Counted from the stretch's first letter, positions 28,915 through 39,055 are shown. The stretch is DNA of 64,000 nt from Microvirga sp. TS319 (GCF_041276405.1 NZ_JBGGGT010000002.1:1773001-1837000); one strand, 5' to 3'. Made by a program: numbers and translations. The notes: generated from the sequence alone by a model not told the origin.

Positions 28915-29020
28915 CTACAGCGTCGGGCGTGAAGTCGAACTCACGTCCGACGCTGTCAGTCTATGGTCTTGAGCATCTTTTCGCGCAAAACCGGTGCCCA
29001 CTTCTGCGTTCGAGGCTCTA
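28915..29020. repeat. Composite intergenic repeat, type II, copy 1
   Basis: Unit C: CAGCGTCGG...CGTGA pairing with TCACG...CCGACGCTG (about 28918-28957). Unit D in reverse: GAGCATC, TTTTCGCGCAAAA, GTGCCCACTT and CGAGGCTC. The right end holds CTA, the TAG stop of the reverse-strand gene at 29018. Related copies lie at 31478, 34543, 39066 and 45707. Confidence 0.75.
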
Positions 29021-29404
29021 AAATCCCATTGCCGGAGCGGAGCGCCGCGCTGGGGCCGCCGCGCCGGGGCCGGAACCTTGGTTTCCCTGGGCGGCATCGA
29101 GGGCGTTGATCGAGGCCGCGTGGCCGGCATAGGTCTTTCGCAGGAAGGCCTCGTCCCCGCTCAGATCGCTGCATCTCAGATGCCGCAGGGCCCGCTTGAC
29201 CTCGGCGGTCTTGAGCAGGCGCCGCTTGTCGGCCTCTTCCCAATGGGAGCATCCGAGCTTGCGGGTAATGAATTCGCGCACCTCCGGGAGCGCGCCCTGA
29301 CTGAGCGTCTCGATCGTCTGGATGGACAATCCCTCGGGCATTCCGGGGCCCGGAAGGAAAAGCCCAAGCGATGAGAAAAGCGTTATAAACGTGAAACGCC
29401 CCAT
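29018..29404 (-). CDS. Exported hypothetical protein
   Basis: A 128-residue protein with a short hydrophobic N-terminus (about 4-20) that looks like a signal peptide. The central part holds [18 protein letters not shown] and LRHLRCSDL, giving two cysteines about 30 residues apart, perhaps a disulfide; the C-terminus is Gly/Ala/Pro-rich. I have a recollection of similar exported proteins in Methylobacteriaceae but no function. Its TAG stop lies in a composite repeat and it is divergent from guaA. Confidence 0.62.
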   Translation of the reverse strand: MGRFTFITLFSSLGLFLPGPGMPEGLSIQTIETLSQGALPEVREFITRKLGCSHWEEADKRRLLKTAEVKRALRHLRCSDLSGDEAFLRKTYAGHAASINALDAAQGNQGSGPGAAAPARRSAPAMGF

Positions 29405-29503
29405 GGCGGCCCCGTTAAAGGGCATGACACCGCGGCAGGGATGAGGGTAAAGCACCAGCACGATCCTCTGCCGAGATGTGCCCTCCTACCCGAAGTGAAG
29501 CAA

Positions 29504-31060
29504 ATGGCTCAGACCCACGACAAGATTCTGATCATCGATTTTGGCTCTCAGGTAACCCAGCTCATAGCCCGCCGGGTTCGCGAGGACGGTGTCTATTCAG
29601 AGGTAGTTCCTTTTCAGAAAGCCGCCGAAGCGATCCGGACCATGAAGCCGAAAGGCGTGATCCTGTCCGGCGGTCCCGAATCCGTCACGACCGATGCTTC
29701 CCCGCGGGCTCCAGGCGAGCTGTTCGATACGGGGCTTCCCGTGTTCGGCATCTGCTACGGTCAGCAGACGATGGCGGCGCAGCTCGGCGGCGAGGTCGAG
29801 GGCGGACATCATTCGGAATTCGGCCGGGCCGAGATCGAGATCCTGTCCGAGAGCCCGCTCTTCCAGGGGGTGTGGCAGGTCGGCAAGAAATATCCCGTGT
29901 GGATGAGCCACGGCGACCGGGTCACCAAGCTGCCGGAAGGCTTCGAGGTTCTGGCGGCCTCCGAGAACGCGCCCTTCGCGGTCGTAGCCGATGAGGAGCA
30001 CAAGTTCTATGGCGTCCAGTTCCACCCGGAGGTCGTGCACACGCCGCAGGGCGCGCAGCTGATCCGGAACTTCGTCCGCGACATCGCGGGCTGCAAGGGC
30101 GACTGGACCATGAAGGCCTTCCGGGAGGAGGCGATCGAGCGCATCCGCGCCCAGGTCGGCACCGGCCGGGTGATCTGCGGCCTGTCAGGCGGCGTCGATT
30201 CGGCCGTGGCGGCAGTGCTCATCCACGAGGCCATCGGGGACCAGCTCACCTGCGTCTTCGTCGATCACGGGTTGCTGCGCGCATCGGAAGCCGAGCAGGT
30301 GGTGAGCCTCTTCCGCGACCATTACAACATCCCGCTCGTGCACGTTCAGGCGCAGAACCTCTTCATCGACGCGCTCGAGGGCGTGTCGGACCCGGAAGTC
30401 AAGCGCAAGACCATCGGCAAGCTCTTCATCGACGTGTTCGACGAGGAGGCGAAGAAGATCGGCGGCGCCGATTTCCTGGCGCAGGGAACCCTCTATCCCG
30501 ACGTAATCGAGAGCGTGTCCTTCACGGGCGGCCCCTCGGTCACCATCAAGAGCCACCACAATGTGGGCGGGCTGCCCGAGCGCATGAAAATGAAGCTCGT
30601 GGAGCCCCTGCGCGAGCTATTCAAGGACGAGGTGCGCGTGCTCGGCCGCGAGCTCGGCCTTCCCGACGCCTTCGTGGGCCGCCATCCGTTCCCGGGTCCG
30701 GGTCTCGCCATCCGCGTCCCCGGCGAGATCACCCGCGAGAAGCTCGACATCCTGCGCAAGGCCGATGCGATCTATCTGGAGGAGATCCGCAATGCGGGCC
30801 TCTACGACGAGATCTGGCAGGCCTTTGCCGTGCTGCTCCCGGTCAAGACCGTGGGCGTGATGGGCGATGCGCGCACCTACGACCATGTCTGCGCGCTGCG
30901 CGCCGTCACCTCGATCGACGGCATGACGGCCGATTTCTACCCCTTCAACATGGCGTTCCTGGGCCGCGTCGCCACCCGCATCATCAACGAGGTGAAGGGC
31001 ATCAACCGCGTGACCTACGACATCACGTCGAAGCCGCCCGGCACGATCGAGTGGGAGTAA
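29504..31060 (+). CDS. guaA: GMP synthase (glutamine-hydrolysing)
   Basis: A 518-residue enzyme converting XMP to GMP. The class I glutamine amidotransferase domain (about 8-200) has nucleophile Cys84 in FGICYGQQ and the QFHPEVVHT histidine/glutamate pair. The ATP-pyrophosphatase P-loop [12 protein letters not shown] is near 228, and the C-terminal dimerisation domain ends with PPGTIEWE, the family's standard terminus. ATG 29504 gives the expected N-terminus. An ArsC-like gene follows four bases later. Confidence 0.97.
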   Translation: MAQTHDKILIIDFGSQVTQLIARRVREDGVYSEVVPFQKAAEAIRTMKPKGVILSGGPESVTTDASPRAPGELFDTGLPVFGICYGQQTMAAQLGGEVEGGHHSEFGRAEIEILSESPLFQGVWQVGKKYPVWMSHGDRVTKLPEGFEVLAASENAPFAVVADEEHKFYGVQFHPEVVHTPQGAQLIRNFVRDIAGCKGDWTMKAFREEAIERIRAQVGTGRVICGLSGGVDSAVAAVLIHEAIGDQLTCVFVDHGLLRASEAEQVVSLFRDHYNIPLVHVQAQNLFIDALEGVSDPEVKRKTIGKLFIDVFDEEAKKIGGADFLAQGTLYPDVIESVSFTGGPSVTIKSHHNVGGLPERMKMKLVEPLRELFKDEVRVLGRELGLPDAFVGRHPFPGPGLAIRVPGEITREKLDILRKADAIYLEEIRNAGLYDEIWQAFAVLLPVKTVGVMGDARTYDHVCALRAVTSIDGMTADFYPFNMAFLGRVATRIINEVKGINRVTYDITSKPPGTIEWE

Positions 31061-31064
31061 CCCC

Positions 31065-31424
31065 ATGGCGACAGGCGAGGCCGTCACGATCTACGGCATC
31101 AAGAACTGCGACACGATGAAGAAGGCGCGGGCCTGGCTCGACGCGAACGGCGTTGCCTACGCCTTCCATGACTACAAGGCGGAGGGCATCGACCGGGCGC
31201 GTCTCGAGGGCTGGGTCAGCCAGGTCGGCTGGGAGACGCTTCTCAATAGGGCCGGCACGACCTTCCGCAAGCTCCCCGATGCCGCCAAGGCCGATATGGA
31301 CGGGCGCAAGGCGCTCGCGCTCATGCTCGACCAGCCCTCGATGATCAAGCGCCCCGTTCTCGAACGGGGCGGCCGCCTTCTCGTCGGGTTCAAGCCGGAG
31401 CTATACGAGACGGCGGTCGGGTAG
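31065..31424 (+). CDS. ArsC/Spx family reductase (YffB-like)
   Basis: A 119-residue thioredoxin-fold protein. IYGIKNCDTMKKA places a single Cys at residue 15, DYKAEG follows, and KRPVLE carries the conserved arginine used for oxyanion or glutathione chemistry. It matches the YffB branch, whose role is uncertain, rather than true arsenate reductase; no other ars gene is present. It begins four bases after guaA and is probably co-transcribed. Confidence 0.88.
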   Translation: MATGEAVTIYGIKNCDTMKKARAWLDANGVAYAFHDYKAEGIDRARLEGWVSQVGWETLLNRAGTTFRKLPDAAKADMDGRKALALMLDQPSMIKRPVLERGGRLLVGFKPELYETAVG

Positions 31425-31477
31425 GGCGGAAGTTCCGTCTCCGTCCTGACGCTCACGCCGTCATCCCGGGTTCCGCT

Positions 31478-31580
31478 GGAGCATCGGACGCAAAAGTGGG
31501 AACTGGTTTTGCGTGAAAAGATGCTCAAAAACAAAATGTTACAGCGCCGGACGTGAGTTCGATTTCGCGTCCGGCGCTGT
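31478..31580. repeat. Composite intergenic repeat, type II, copy 2
   Basis: Unit D: GAGCATC, ACGCAAAA pairing with TTTTGCGT, then GATGCTC. Unit C: CAGCGCCGGACG pairing with CGTCCGGCGCTG at 31552-31580. A half copy of the CGTCATCCCGG palindrome lies just left (about 31458-31472). Confidence 0.75.
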
Positions 31581-31672
31581 ATGTGAGGACGACCGCGGAG
31601 AGGAGGATGAGGGTGACGGAACGTTCCTCCCCGCCTCTGCAGGAATAACAATCGGTTGCTCCGTTACGAAAG

Positions 31673-31703
31673 AAAAAAGGCGGGCCGTTGGGCCCGCCTT
31701 TTT
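31673..31703. terminator. Bidirectional terminator
   Basis: AAAAGGCGGGCC at 31675-31686 pairs with GGCCCGCCTTTT at 31691-31702 over GTTG. T-runs flank it on both strands, so it can stop the guaA/ArsC-like transcript and the convergent TRAP transcript. Confidence 0.85.
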
Positions 31704-31719
31704 CGTTGCGTGAGGCGTC

Positions 31720-33612
31720 CTATTGGATCTTCGGCGGTTCGTCGAAGTTCAGGCTGGGCAGGCCGCCGTCGCCGCCTGGGGCACCGAGGCCCGGCACCAG
31801 GAGCTCGTCGAGCTTCTTCTGCACCGCGGCAGGATCGACGGCTGGGCCGGCGGACTTGTAGTGGGTGACTATCTGGGGGAAGGTCACCACCAGCGCCACC
31901 ATGATGAGCTGGATGATCACGAAGGGCACGGCGCCCCAGTAGATCTGGCCCGTGGTCACCGGCTCCATGCGCTTGCCCGTCACGCGGTCGATATAGGGCA
32001 CCTTCGGGGCTACCGAGCGCAGGAAGAACAGGGCGAAGCCGAAGGGCGGGTGCATGAACGAGGTCTGCATGTTCACCGCGAGGATCACACCGAACCAGAT
32101 CAGGTCGATTCCCATCTTGTCCGCGGCTGGGCCGAGGAGCGGAATGATGATGAAGGCCAGCTCGAAATAATCGAGGAAGAACGCCAGGAAGAAGACCAGG
32201 ACGTTGACCACGAGCAGGAAGCCGATCTGCCCGCCCGGGAGGGAGGTCAGCAGGTGCTCCACCCACAGGTGCCCGTTCACGCCGTAGAAGGTGAGCGAGA
32301 ACACGCGCGCGCCGATCAGGATAAACAGCACGAAGGCGGAGAGCTTCGCCGTCGCTTCCGTCGCCTGGCGGACCAGGTTCCAGTTGAAGCGGTTCGGGTT
32401 GTTGTCGAGCTTGCGCTTGATCGCGGCCAGGATAACCGATCCGAGCGCGCCCATGGCGCCGCCTTCCGTCGGCGTCGCGAGGCCGATGAAGATCGTGCCG
32501 AGCACGAGGAAGATGAGCAGCAGCGGGGGCACCATGACGAAGGTGACCTGCTGCGCCATGTTGGACATCAGGCGAAGGCCCGTGAAGCGCTCGATCAGGC
32601 CCACGATCAGGGCGTAGATCGCGCCGGCCAGCACCATCTCCATGGCGAGCGCGAGATTCTCGTGGTTTTGGGTGTGGAGCACGTAGTAGACGCCCACGAG
32701 AAGGGCGACCAGAACCGCCGAGACGGCGATGCGCTTCGCGCCGAGCATCTTGTTCATGAGGGCGCAGATCAGCGCCACCACGGTCGCCACGCAGATCGTG
32801 AGGATCACGAAATCCGCGCCCGCCTTGGTGCCGGTTTGAGACAGCACGTAATAACCCACGAAGCCCGAGAAGACGACCAGGATGCCAAGCTGCCAGACGC
32901 CACGCGAGCCGTTCGGCTCCCGGTAGCCGATCGCCTCCGGCGGCAGGCCGGGAGCCGCTTTCGGGAAAAGGACCGACACCAACATGACGTAGCCGGCATA
33001 GAGCGCGGTCAGGATCAGGCCCGGAAGGAAGGCGCCCTCGTACATGTCGCCCACCGAGCGGCCGAGCTGGTCGGCCATGACGATGAGAACGAGGGAGGGC
33101 GGGATGATCTGGGCGAGCGTGCCCGAGGCCGCGATCACGCCCGACGCCAACCGTCGGTCGTAGCCGTAGCGCAGCATGATCGGCAGCGAGATCAGGCCCA
33201 TCGAGATCACGGAAGCGGCCACGACGCCTGTCGTCGCCGCCAGCAGCGCGCCCACGAAGATGACCGCGTAGGCGAGGCCGCCGCGCACCGGGCCGAAGAG
33301 CTGGCCGATGGTGTCGAGAAGGTCTTCCGCCATGCCGGACCGTTCGAGGATGTAGCCCATGAACGTGAAGAACGGCACGGCGAGCAGCACCTCGTTCGAC
33401 ATGGTGCCGAAGACGCGGTCGGGCAGGGCCTGGAGGAGGGGCCAGGAGAGATTGATGGTTTCCGGGGCGAGGGGCGCAAGCTCCACCGCGATGAAGAAGA
33501 AGAGAAGGCCGTTCGCAGCGAGCGCGAAGGCGACCGGGTAGCCGAGCAGGAGGAACACCACCAGCGCCGCGAACATGATCGGCGCAAGGTTCTGGGCAAT
33601 CAAAGCAGCCAT
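31720..33612 (-). CDS. TRAP transporter large permease (DctM), expanded form
   Basis: A 630-residue membrane protein of the TRAP DctM family, the sodium-coupled large subunit. Family blocks include LLAVPFFTFMGYILERSG near 75 and the GVVAASVISMGLISLPIMLRYGYDRRLASG region near 125-160, with FIGLATPTEGGAMGALG near 385. The usual length is about 430; the extra 200 residues lie mostly at about 215-375 and add three to four membrane helices, with a further Pro/Gly tail. This larger form is known from TRAP systems annotated for mannitol or chloroaromatic compounds. DctQ precedes it by 35 bases; no solute-binding DctP is present. Confidence 0.92.
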   Translation of the reverse strand: MAALIAQNLAPIMFAALVVFLLLGYPVAFALAANGLLFFFIAVELAPLAPETINLSWPLLQALPDRVFGTMSNEVLLAVPFFTFMGYILERSGMAEDLLDTIGQLFGPVRGGLAYAVIFVGALLAATTGVVAASVISMGLISLPIMLRYGYDRRLASGVIAASGTLAQIIPPSLVLIVMADQLGRSVGDMYEGAFLPGLILTALYAGYVMLVSVLFPKAAPGLPPEAIGYREPNGSRGVWQLGILVVFSGFVGYYVLSQTGTKAGADFVILTICVATVVALICALMNKMLGAKRIAVSAVLVALLVGVYYVLHTQNHENLALAMEMVLAGAIYALIVGLIERFTGLRLMSNMAQQVTFVMVPPLLLIFLVLGTIFIGLATPTEGGAMGALGSVILAAIKRKLDNNPNRFNWNLVRQATEATAKLSAFVLFILIGARVFSLTFYGVNGHLWVEHLLTSLPGGQIGFLLVVNVLVFFLAFFLDYFELAFIIIPLLGPAADKMGIDLIWFGVILAVNMQTSFMHPPFGFALFFLRSVAPKVPYIDRVTGKRMEPVTTGQIYWGAVPFVIIQLIMVALVVTFPQIVTHYKSAGPAVDPAAVQKKLDELLVPGLGAPGGDGGLPSLNFDEPPKIQ

Positions 33613-33647
33613 GGACGAAAAACTCCGAAAATCAGTTCAGGGCGGGG

Positions 33648-34262
33648 TCAGCGGCTGCTGGTTCCCGGAGGTTCGTTCTCGGCCGCGATGCCGGAAAGCA
33701 GGCGCGCGGCCTCTGCTTCGGCGGACGCGCCGTGTCCGCCCGTATCGTGCACGTCCTCGAGCTTGCCCTGCATGATTGCGACCCGCTTGATGAGTTCGCT
33801 CATCCACTGGAAGAACATGGAAAGGAAGCCCAGCAGGATGAGGCCCTTGGCCGGCCATATCAGCAGACCGCCCGCGTTGGAGGAGACCTCGCCGGACGCG
33901 TAGGACTTTGCGAAATAGGGGATCGAGAGCCACAGCATCAGGCCGACGAAGGGCAGCAGGAAGAAGACATGGCCGATGATGTCGATCCAGTCGCGGCCGC
34001 GCTTCGACAGACGGCTGGAGAGGATGTCGATCCGGATGTGCTCGTTCGCGATCAGCGTCCAGGCGGCGCAGAGCATGAACACGGCGCCGAACAGGTACCA
34101 TTGCAACTCCAGCCAGGCATTGGAGGAGACGCCGAAGACCCGGCGGATGATGGCATTGATGGCCGAAACCAGGATCGCAACGACGATGGCCCAGGCGGCG
34201 ATTTTGCCAACGCGTACGTTGATCGCATCGATGACGCGAGAAAGCTGGATGAGCGCGGTCAT
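33648..34262 (-). CDS. TRAP transporter small permease (DctQ)
   Basis: A 204-residue membrane protein with four hydrophobic segments and the DctQ hallmarks RRVFGVSSNAWLELQWYLFGAVF near 40-60 (in part) and the ANEHIRIDIL motif near 70-80. The last 45 residues are a charged cytoplasmic tail. It forms the membrane complex with the DctM encoded downstream. The binding protein that would name the substrate is missing from the neighbourhood. Confidence 0.9.
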   Translation of the reverse strand: MTALIQLSRVIDAINVRVGKIAAWAIVVAILVSAINAIIRRVFGVSSNAWLELQWYLFGAVFMLCAAWTLIANEHIRIDILSSRLSKRGRDWIDIIGHVFFLLPFVGLMLWLSIPYFAKSYASGEVSSNAGGLLIWPAKGLILLGFLSMFFQWMSELIKRVAIMQGKLEDVHDTGGHGASAEAEAARLLSGIAAENEPPGTSSR

Positions 34263-34676
34263 CTTCTGCCTCCCCCTTCGATAAAACGGTTATGGTTGGA
34301 ATCTTAAGGCGTAGCTAGCGGTTTTCGGGCCGCTACACTATTCCGCCTTAGTCTATGCTGAAGATTAAAGGGGTCAGTAACCGGGAAATTTTCGTGCTGC
34401 AAGATGCACGATATTAAAAGTTTAGGCGGCGCAGGCCCTTATCGACAGGTCGAAACTTGCCGTATAGGAATCTGAGCGTCCCGATACGACTATCTTCACC
34501 TTCGGACACGCCGGTCGCACGCCGGGGCAGGCCGGGGCGAGCTGGAGCATCGAACGCGGGAAGTGGGTACCGGTTTCGCGTGAAAAGATGCTTGAAACCA
34601 TCGACCGACAGCCTCGGATGTGGGTTCGATTTCACATCCGATACCGTAGAGTTTCTTGATCCCTTGGAGGGCCACC
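34263..34676. other. Intergenic region between TRAP genes and nnrU
   Basis: These 414 bases between divergent genes hold an AT-rich part at 34285-34440, likely the TRAP promoter region, and a type II composite repeat at 34543-34651 just ahead of nnrU. No gene is evident. Confidence 0.4.
34543..34651. repeat. Composite intergenic repeat, type II, copy 3
   Basis: Unit D: GAGCATCGAACGCG with CGCGTGAAAAGATGC; unit C: CAGCCTCGGATGTGGG with CACATCCGATACCG. It ends 25 bases before the nnrU start and so is within its probable leader. Confidence 0.72.
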
Positions 34677-35270
34677 GTGACGCTGCTTGTTCTGGGTCTG
34701 ATCCTGTTCCTCGGCACCCATTCCTTCAGCATGGCGCGCCACCGTCGCGCCGCACTCATCGGGCGGATCGGCGAGGGGCCCTTCAAGGGGCTCTATTCGC
34801 TGCTGTCGCTTGCCGGAATCGTGCTCATCGCCATCGGCTACGGACATTATCGGGCCAACGGCTACATTCCGGTCTGGGACCCGCCGGTCTGGACGCGGCA
34901 TCTGGCCCTTCCGCTCGTCCTGATTGCCTTCATCTGCGTGGCGGCGGCCTATCTTCCCGGGCACATCAAGCACCGTCTCAAGCATCCCATGCTGGCGGGC
35001 GTGAAGATCTGGGCCTTCGCGCATCTTCTCGCCAACGGCGATCTGGGCTCGATCCTGCTCTTCGGCTCCGTTCTGGCCTGGGCGGTGATGGCCCGCATCA
35101 GCGCCAAGCGCCGGGATGTTGCGGCCGAGCACGGCGGCACGGCCGCACCCGCTGGCTGGCGCAACGACATCCTGGCGGTCGTGATCGGCGCGGCGGTGTA
35201 TGCGGCCTTCGTCCTCTGGCTCCATCAGCTCTTGATCGGCGTGCCCGTGCTGCCCCCCACGGGAGCGTGA
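34677..35270 (+). CDS. NnrU family membrane protein
   Basis: A 197-residue integral membrane protein with five to six hydrophobic segments. FLGTHSFSM near 13-20, GEGPFKGLYSLLSLAGI, and the HPMLAGVKIWAFAHLLANGDLGSILLFG region carry the conserved His residues of the NnrU/MAPEG-like family, first linked to denitrification gene clusters; no nitrite or NO reductase genes are nearby. GTG 34677 is preferred over TTG 34656 because GGAGGG precedes it. Confidence 0.87.
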   Translation: MTLLVLGLILFLGTHSFSMARHRRAALIGRIGEGPFKGLYSLLSLAGIVLIAIGYGHYRANGYIPVWDPPVWTRHLALPLVLIAFICVAAAYLPGHIKHRLKHPMLAGVKIWAFAHLLANGDLGSILLFGSVLAWAVMARISAKRRDVAAEHGGTAAPAGWRNDILAVVIGAAVYAAFVLWLHQLLIGVPVLPPTGA

Positions 35271-35367
35271 AACCTCTCGCTCAGGAAACCTCTCGCCTTG
35301 CGCGGGGGTGTATGCTAGGCGACCCACTTCGATCGAAGGAGGCGGCCGTTCAGGCTGCATGGGGACA

Positions 35368-36045
35368 ATGGCCACGAACCGGAACGACGAGTTCATTCGC
35401 GAAGTCGACGAGGAATACCGCCGCGACCAGATGGCGAAGATCTGGCAGCGCTACAGCGGTCTCATCATCGCCGCGGTCATCCTCATCGTGGGCGGCGTCG
35501 GAGGCTGGCGCTACTGGGAGCATGTGCAGGAGACTCGTGCGCAGGCCGCGTCCGCACGCTACGAGGACGCCGTGAAGCTCTCCGGCGAGAACAAGCCCCA
35601 GGAGGCCGAGGCTGCGCTGGAGGCGCTCGCGAAGGAAGGCGACACCGGCTACGGCCTGCTCGCCCAGTTCCGTCTGGCGGCCGAGCGCGGCCAGCAGAAC
35701 GCCGAGCAGGGCGCCGCGGCCTACGACGCCCTGGCGAACGATTCCGCCGTTCCGGCCCTCTGGCGGGATCTGGCCCGTCTGCGCGCCGCATGGCTGCGCC
35801 TCGACACCGCCGATCCGGCCCAGCTCCGCAAGACCGTCGAACCCATGGCCGCGCCCGCGAGCGCGTGGCGCCATTCGGCCAGGGAACTCTTGGGTCTGTC
35901 CGGCCTTAAGGCAGGCGACATGGATTACGCCGGGCGCTGGTTCGACCAGATCGCCGCCGACCGCGAGACGCCTCCGGCCCTCCGGCAGCGGCTTGCCGTC
36001 TACACCGCTCTCGTGGCGGGCGGCCCCGTTCAAGTTACTCAGTAA
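35368..36045 (+). CDS. Membrane-anchored TPR-like protein (YfgM type)
   Basis: A 225-residue protein with an N-terminal cytoplasmic part rich in charge (EFIREVDEEYRRDQ), one membrane segment at about 30-50 (LIIAAVILIVGGVGGWRYW) and an exposed helical TPR-like domain. This is the YfgM/TPR_21 topology; in E. coli YfgM is an inner-membrane partner of the periplasmic chaperone network and sits beside der, exactly as here (18-base gap to der). ATG 35368 is used; ATG 35359 is an alternative. Confidence 0.88.
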   Translation: MATNRNDEFIREVDEEYRRDQMAKIWQRYSGLIIAAVILIVGGVGGWRYWEHVQETRAQAASARYEDAVKLSGENKPQEAEAALEALAKEGDTGYGLLAQFRLAAERGQQNAEQGAAAYDALANDSAVPALWRDLARLRAAWLRLDTADPAQLRKTVEPMAAPASAWRHSARELLGLSGLKAGDMDYAGRWFDQIAADRETPPALRQRLAVYTALVAGGPVQVTQ

Positions 36046-36063
36046 AGGCGGAGCATCAGGGAC

Positions 36064-37410
36064 ATGACGCCTACCGTCGCCATAGTCGGGCGGCCGAATG
36101 TCGGCAAGTCGACTCTCTTCAACCGCCTCGTGGGCAAGAAGCTGGCCCTCGTCGACGACCGTCCGGGGGTGACCCGCGACAGGCGCGAAGGCGAGGCGCG
36201 GCTCGGCGACCTGGAATTCCGGGTCATCGATACCGCAGGCCTGGAGGAGGCGACGGAGGAGTCGCTCCTCGGCCGCATGCGCGCCCAGACCGAAGCCGCC
36301 ATCGCGGATGCGGATGTCATCCTCTTCGTGGTCGACGCCCGCGCCGGCATCCTGCCCGCGGACGGTCCCTTCGCCGAGATGGTGCGCCGGTCGGGCAAGC
36401 CCGTGATCCTGATCGCCAACAAGGCGGAGGGCGGGTCCGGCATGGCGGGCGCCTACGATGCCTTCTCGCTCGGACTCGGCGAGCCGGTGCCGCTCTCCGC
36501 TGAGCATGGCGAGGGCATGGCCGATCTTTTCGAGGCCCTGATGCCTCACTTCCCGGTGCCCGGCGAAGACGAGGACGAGGAAGATCCCAACAAGCCGCTG
36601 CAGGTCGCCATCGTTGGTCGCCCCAACGCGGGCAAGTCGACGTTGATCAACCGCATGGTGGGCGAGGATCGCCTGCTCACGGGGCCCGAGGCCGGCATCA
36701 CCCGCGATTCCATTTCCCTCGATTGGGAGTGGCGCGGAAAGTCCGTGAAGCTCTTCGACACGGCGGGCCTGCGCAAGCGCGCCCGCGTCGAGGACAAGCT
36801 CGAAAAACTCTCGGTCGCCGACGCCCTGCGGGCCGTACGCTTCGCCGAGGTTGTCGTGGTGCTGCTCGATGCCACGATCCCGTTCGAGAAGCAGGATCTC
36901 TCCATCGTCGATCTGGTGGAACAGGAGGGTCGTGCCCTCGTGATCGGCCTCAACAAATGGGACCTCGTGGCCGACAAGCCGGGTCTCCTCGCCGAGCTGA
37001 AGGAAAAGGCCGCCCGTCTGCTGCCGCAGGTGAAGGGTGCGCCCGTGGTGCCACTCTCCGGGCTCGCCGGCAGCGGCATCGATCCGCTCATGAAGGCGGT
37101 TTTCCAGGTCTACGAAACCTGGAACCGGCGCATCTCGACCGCGAAGCTCAACCAATGGCTTCAGGAGGCCATCGACGCCAACCCGCCGCCCGCCGTATCG
37201 GGGCGGCGCATCAAGATCCGCTACATGACGCAGGTGAAGGCGCGCCCGCCGCATTTCGCCATCTTCGGCAACCAGCTCGACGCCTTGCCGAAGAGCTACA
37301 CGCGCTACCTCGTCAACAACATCCGCGAGGCCTTCGACCTGCCGGGTGTCCCGATCCGCGTATCGCTGCGTATGGGCCAGAACCCTTACGACAAGGACAA
37401 GCGGGGGTAA
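36064..37410 (+). CDS. der: Ribosome biogenesis GTPase Der (EngA)
   Basis: A 448-residue GTPase with two tandem G domains and a C-terminal KH-like domain, needed for 50S subunit maturation. P-loops are GRPNVGKST at 8-16 and GRPNAGKST near 186; DTAGLEE and DTAGLRK are the switch II motifs; NKAEG and NKWD the specificity motifs. Length and order match the family. It is probably co-transcribed with the preceding TPR gene. Confidence 0.97.
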   Translation: MTPTVAIVGRPNVGKSTLFNRLVGKKLALVDDRPGVTRDRREGEARLGDLEFRVIDTAGLEEATEESLLGRMRAQTEAAIADADVILFVVDARAGILPADGPFAEMVRRSGKPVILIANKAEGGSGMAGAYDAFSLGLGEPVPLSAEHGEGMADLFEALMPHFPVPGEDEDEEDPNKPLQVAIVGRPNAGKSTLINRMVGEDRLLTGPEAGITRDSISLDWEWRGKSVKLFDTAGLRKRARVEDKLEKLSVADALRAVRFAEVVVVLLDATIPFEKQDLSIVDLVEQEGRALVIGLNKWDLVADKPGLLAELKEKAARLLPQVKGAPVVPLSGLAGSGIDPLMKAVFQVYETWNRRISTAKLNQWLQEAIDANPPPAVSGRRIKIRYMTQVKARPPHFAIFGNQLDALPKSYTRYLVNNIREAFDLPGVPIRVSLRMGQNPYDKDKRG

Positions 37411-37451
37411 GGCTTCCGGGTGATGCCGCCTCCCGGATCGTCCCGCATCTC

Positions 37452-37540
37452 GTGTCATCCCCCGCGCGAGCGGGGATCCATTTCCACGACGGCCTCGGAA
37501 AGAGCACGGCGACTTCCGCTCGCTCCGGGATGACGGTGGA
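37452..37540. repeat. GTCATCCC/GGGATGAC long palindrome element
   Basis: GTGTCATCCCCCGCGCGAGCGGGGATCC at the left includes its own short hairpin, and TCCGGGATGACGG lies about 60 bases right in opposite orientation. This is the longer form of the dispersed CGTCAT palindrome family, between der and the LuxR gene. Confidence 0.5.
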
Positions 37541-37705
37541 GAGGAACGTACCAGCGTGCCGTTCCCGCTCGGGCGGCGACCTCTCGAAGGAGGTGCCGCG
37601 CCTGGGCGACTTGTCTCTCCCGCGACCCATCGGAATACTGCCTGTCCTTTGTCTCGAATGTGAGTCGCGCACTCGTCTCGTCAGGGCTGCCAGGAGCGAT
37701 GACCG

Positions 37706-38890
37706 ATGGAGGAGGGGCTCTCGCATCGCGGGTTGTCGGAACTGATCGGAGCGATCTATGACTGCGCTCTCGATCCCGGCGGCTGGGAGACGACCCTCTC
37801 GGCGATCGCCGACACATTCGACTGCGCCGTCGTCTCGCTGACCCTCAACGATCTCCATCACAACCGATTCCTCCTCAACAAGGCAGTAGGGTGGAAGCCG
37901 GAGCTGCTGCGGCTCAAATCGGAGCGGCACGTGGGCGAGATCAACGCGCGCCTCACTGAGTGGCTGGCCCTGCAGCCATCCATCGACGAGCTGTTCGTGA
38001 CCTCGGTTCACTTGAGTTCGGAATACATTCGGCAGTCGCTCTACGTGGAGGAATGCCTCAAGCCGCAGGGCATCGTGGACATCATGCACATGTTCCTGAT
38101 GTACACGCACCGGCAGTTTTCGGAGATCGGTTTGGGCCGGCATGCGCGGCAGGGCATCATCACGGAGCGGGAGATCGAGCTCGGACGGCTGCTCTTGCCT
38201 CATCTGCGCAAGGCGGTGACGATCAGCGGCATTCTGGACATGCAGGTCATCGTGCGGGATCGCATGGCCGAAGCGCTCGATGCTCTGTTGTGCGGTGTCG
38301 TGCTGACCGATGAGCGCGGGAGAATTCTGCACGCCAACCGCTCGGCCGAACGGATGATGAGCGACGGCCACCCGATCAGAAGCGTGAGGAATGTCCTCTC
38401 GGCGAGTGCACCTGCGGCCAGCCGGGAATTGCGGAAAGCGATCATGCTCGCGGCGCGGGACAAGGCGCAGATCGGGCCAGCGAGCGCGATCCGCCTTCCT
38501 GATGCCAGCCTGTCGCCGCTCTACGCCTATGTGCTGCCTCTGACAGCAGGCAAAATCCGCACGCGACTGCATCCTCGGGCCGCGGCCGCCGTTTTCGTCG
38601 GCGGACCCGACGATCGGAGCCGGACCGACCTGTTGGCCAGGGCCTTCGATCTCACATCGGCGGAGATGCGGGTCCTGGAAAGCCTCGTGGCCGGGCACAC
38701 GCTTGCCGAGACGGCCCGCCACCTCGGCGTCGCGCCGTCCACGGCAAAGACGCATCTGGACCATATTTTTGCGAAGACCGGCGTCTCCCGCCAGACGGAG
38801 CTGATCCGGCTCGCGATGCAAATGGCGTTGCCGGTGCAGGCGGGCGGGTCCGAAGCGGCGCCCCCGCGAGACATCAACCCCTCGGATTAA
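37706..38890 (+). CDS. LuxR-type HTH regulator with PAS-like region
   Basis: A 394-residue regulator. The C-terminal HTH has the LuxR-type pattern LTSAEMRVLESLVAGHTLAETARHL and APSTAKTHLDHIFAKTGVSRQTEL (about 310-370, quoted in part), expected to bind DNA. A PAS-like stretch ALDALLCGVVLTDERGRIL sits near 190-215, and the first 190 residues are an unrecognised sensory region beginning IGAIYDCALDPGGWE, common in alphaproteobacterial LuxR proteins. There is no autoinducer-binding domain and no luxI, and no target operon is adjacent. AGGAG lies upstream of ATG 37706. Confidence 0.85.
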   Translation: MEEGLSHRGLSELIGAIYDCALDPGGWETTLSAIADTFDCAVVSLTLNDLHHNRFLLNKAVGWKPELLRLKSERHVGEINARLTEWLALQPSIDELFVTSVHLSSEYIRQSLYVEECLKPQGIVDIMHMFLMYTHRQFSEIGLGRHARQGIITEREIELGRLLLPHLRKAVTISGILDMQVIVRDRMAEALDALLCGVVLTDERGRILHANRSAERMMSDGHPIRSVRNVLSASAPAASRELRKAIMLAARDKAQIGPASAIRLPDASLSPLYAYVLPLTAGKIRTRLHPRAAAAVFVGGPDDRSRTDLLARAFDLTSAEMRVLESLVAGHTLAETARHLGVAPSTAKTHLDHIFAKTGVSRQTELIRLAMQMALPVQAGGSEAAPPRDINPSD

Positions 38891-38964
38891 AGCATCCGAA
38901 TGCCGCCGAACTCACCTCCGCTGCTTCAACAGTTCGATGCGCTTTTCTAGCGTAGGAGTATCAT

Positions 38965-39055
38965 TCCCGTCATGCCCGGCGTGAGCCGGGCATCCACGTC
39001 GTTGTGGCGCAGTTGTTCCCGGGCGTGGATGGCCAGGACAAGCCCGGCCATGACG
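38965..39055. repeat. CGTCATGCCCGG long palindrome element
   Basis: CCCGTCATGCCCGG at the left and CCCGGCCATGACGA at the right are inverted, with inner hairpins GCCCGGCGTGAGCCGGGC and CATCCACG/CGTGGATG. It is the fullest copy of this family in the window. Confidence 0.65.
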
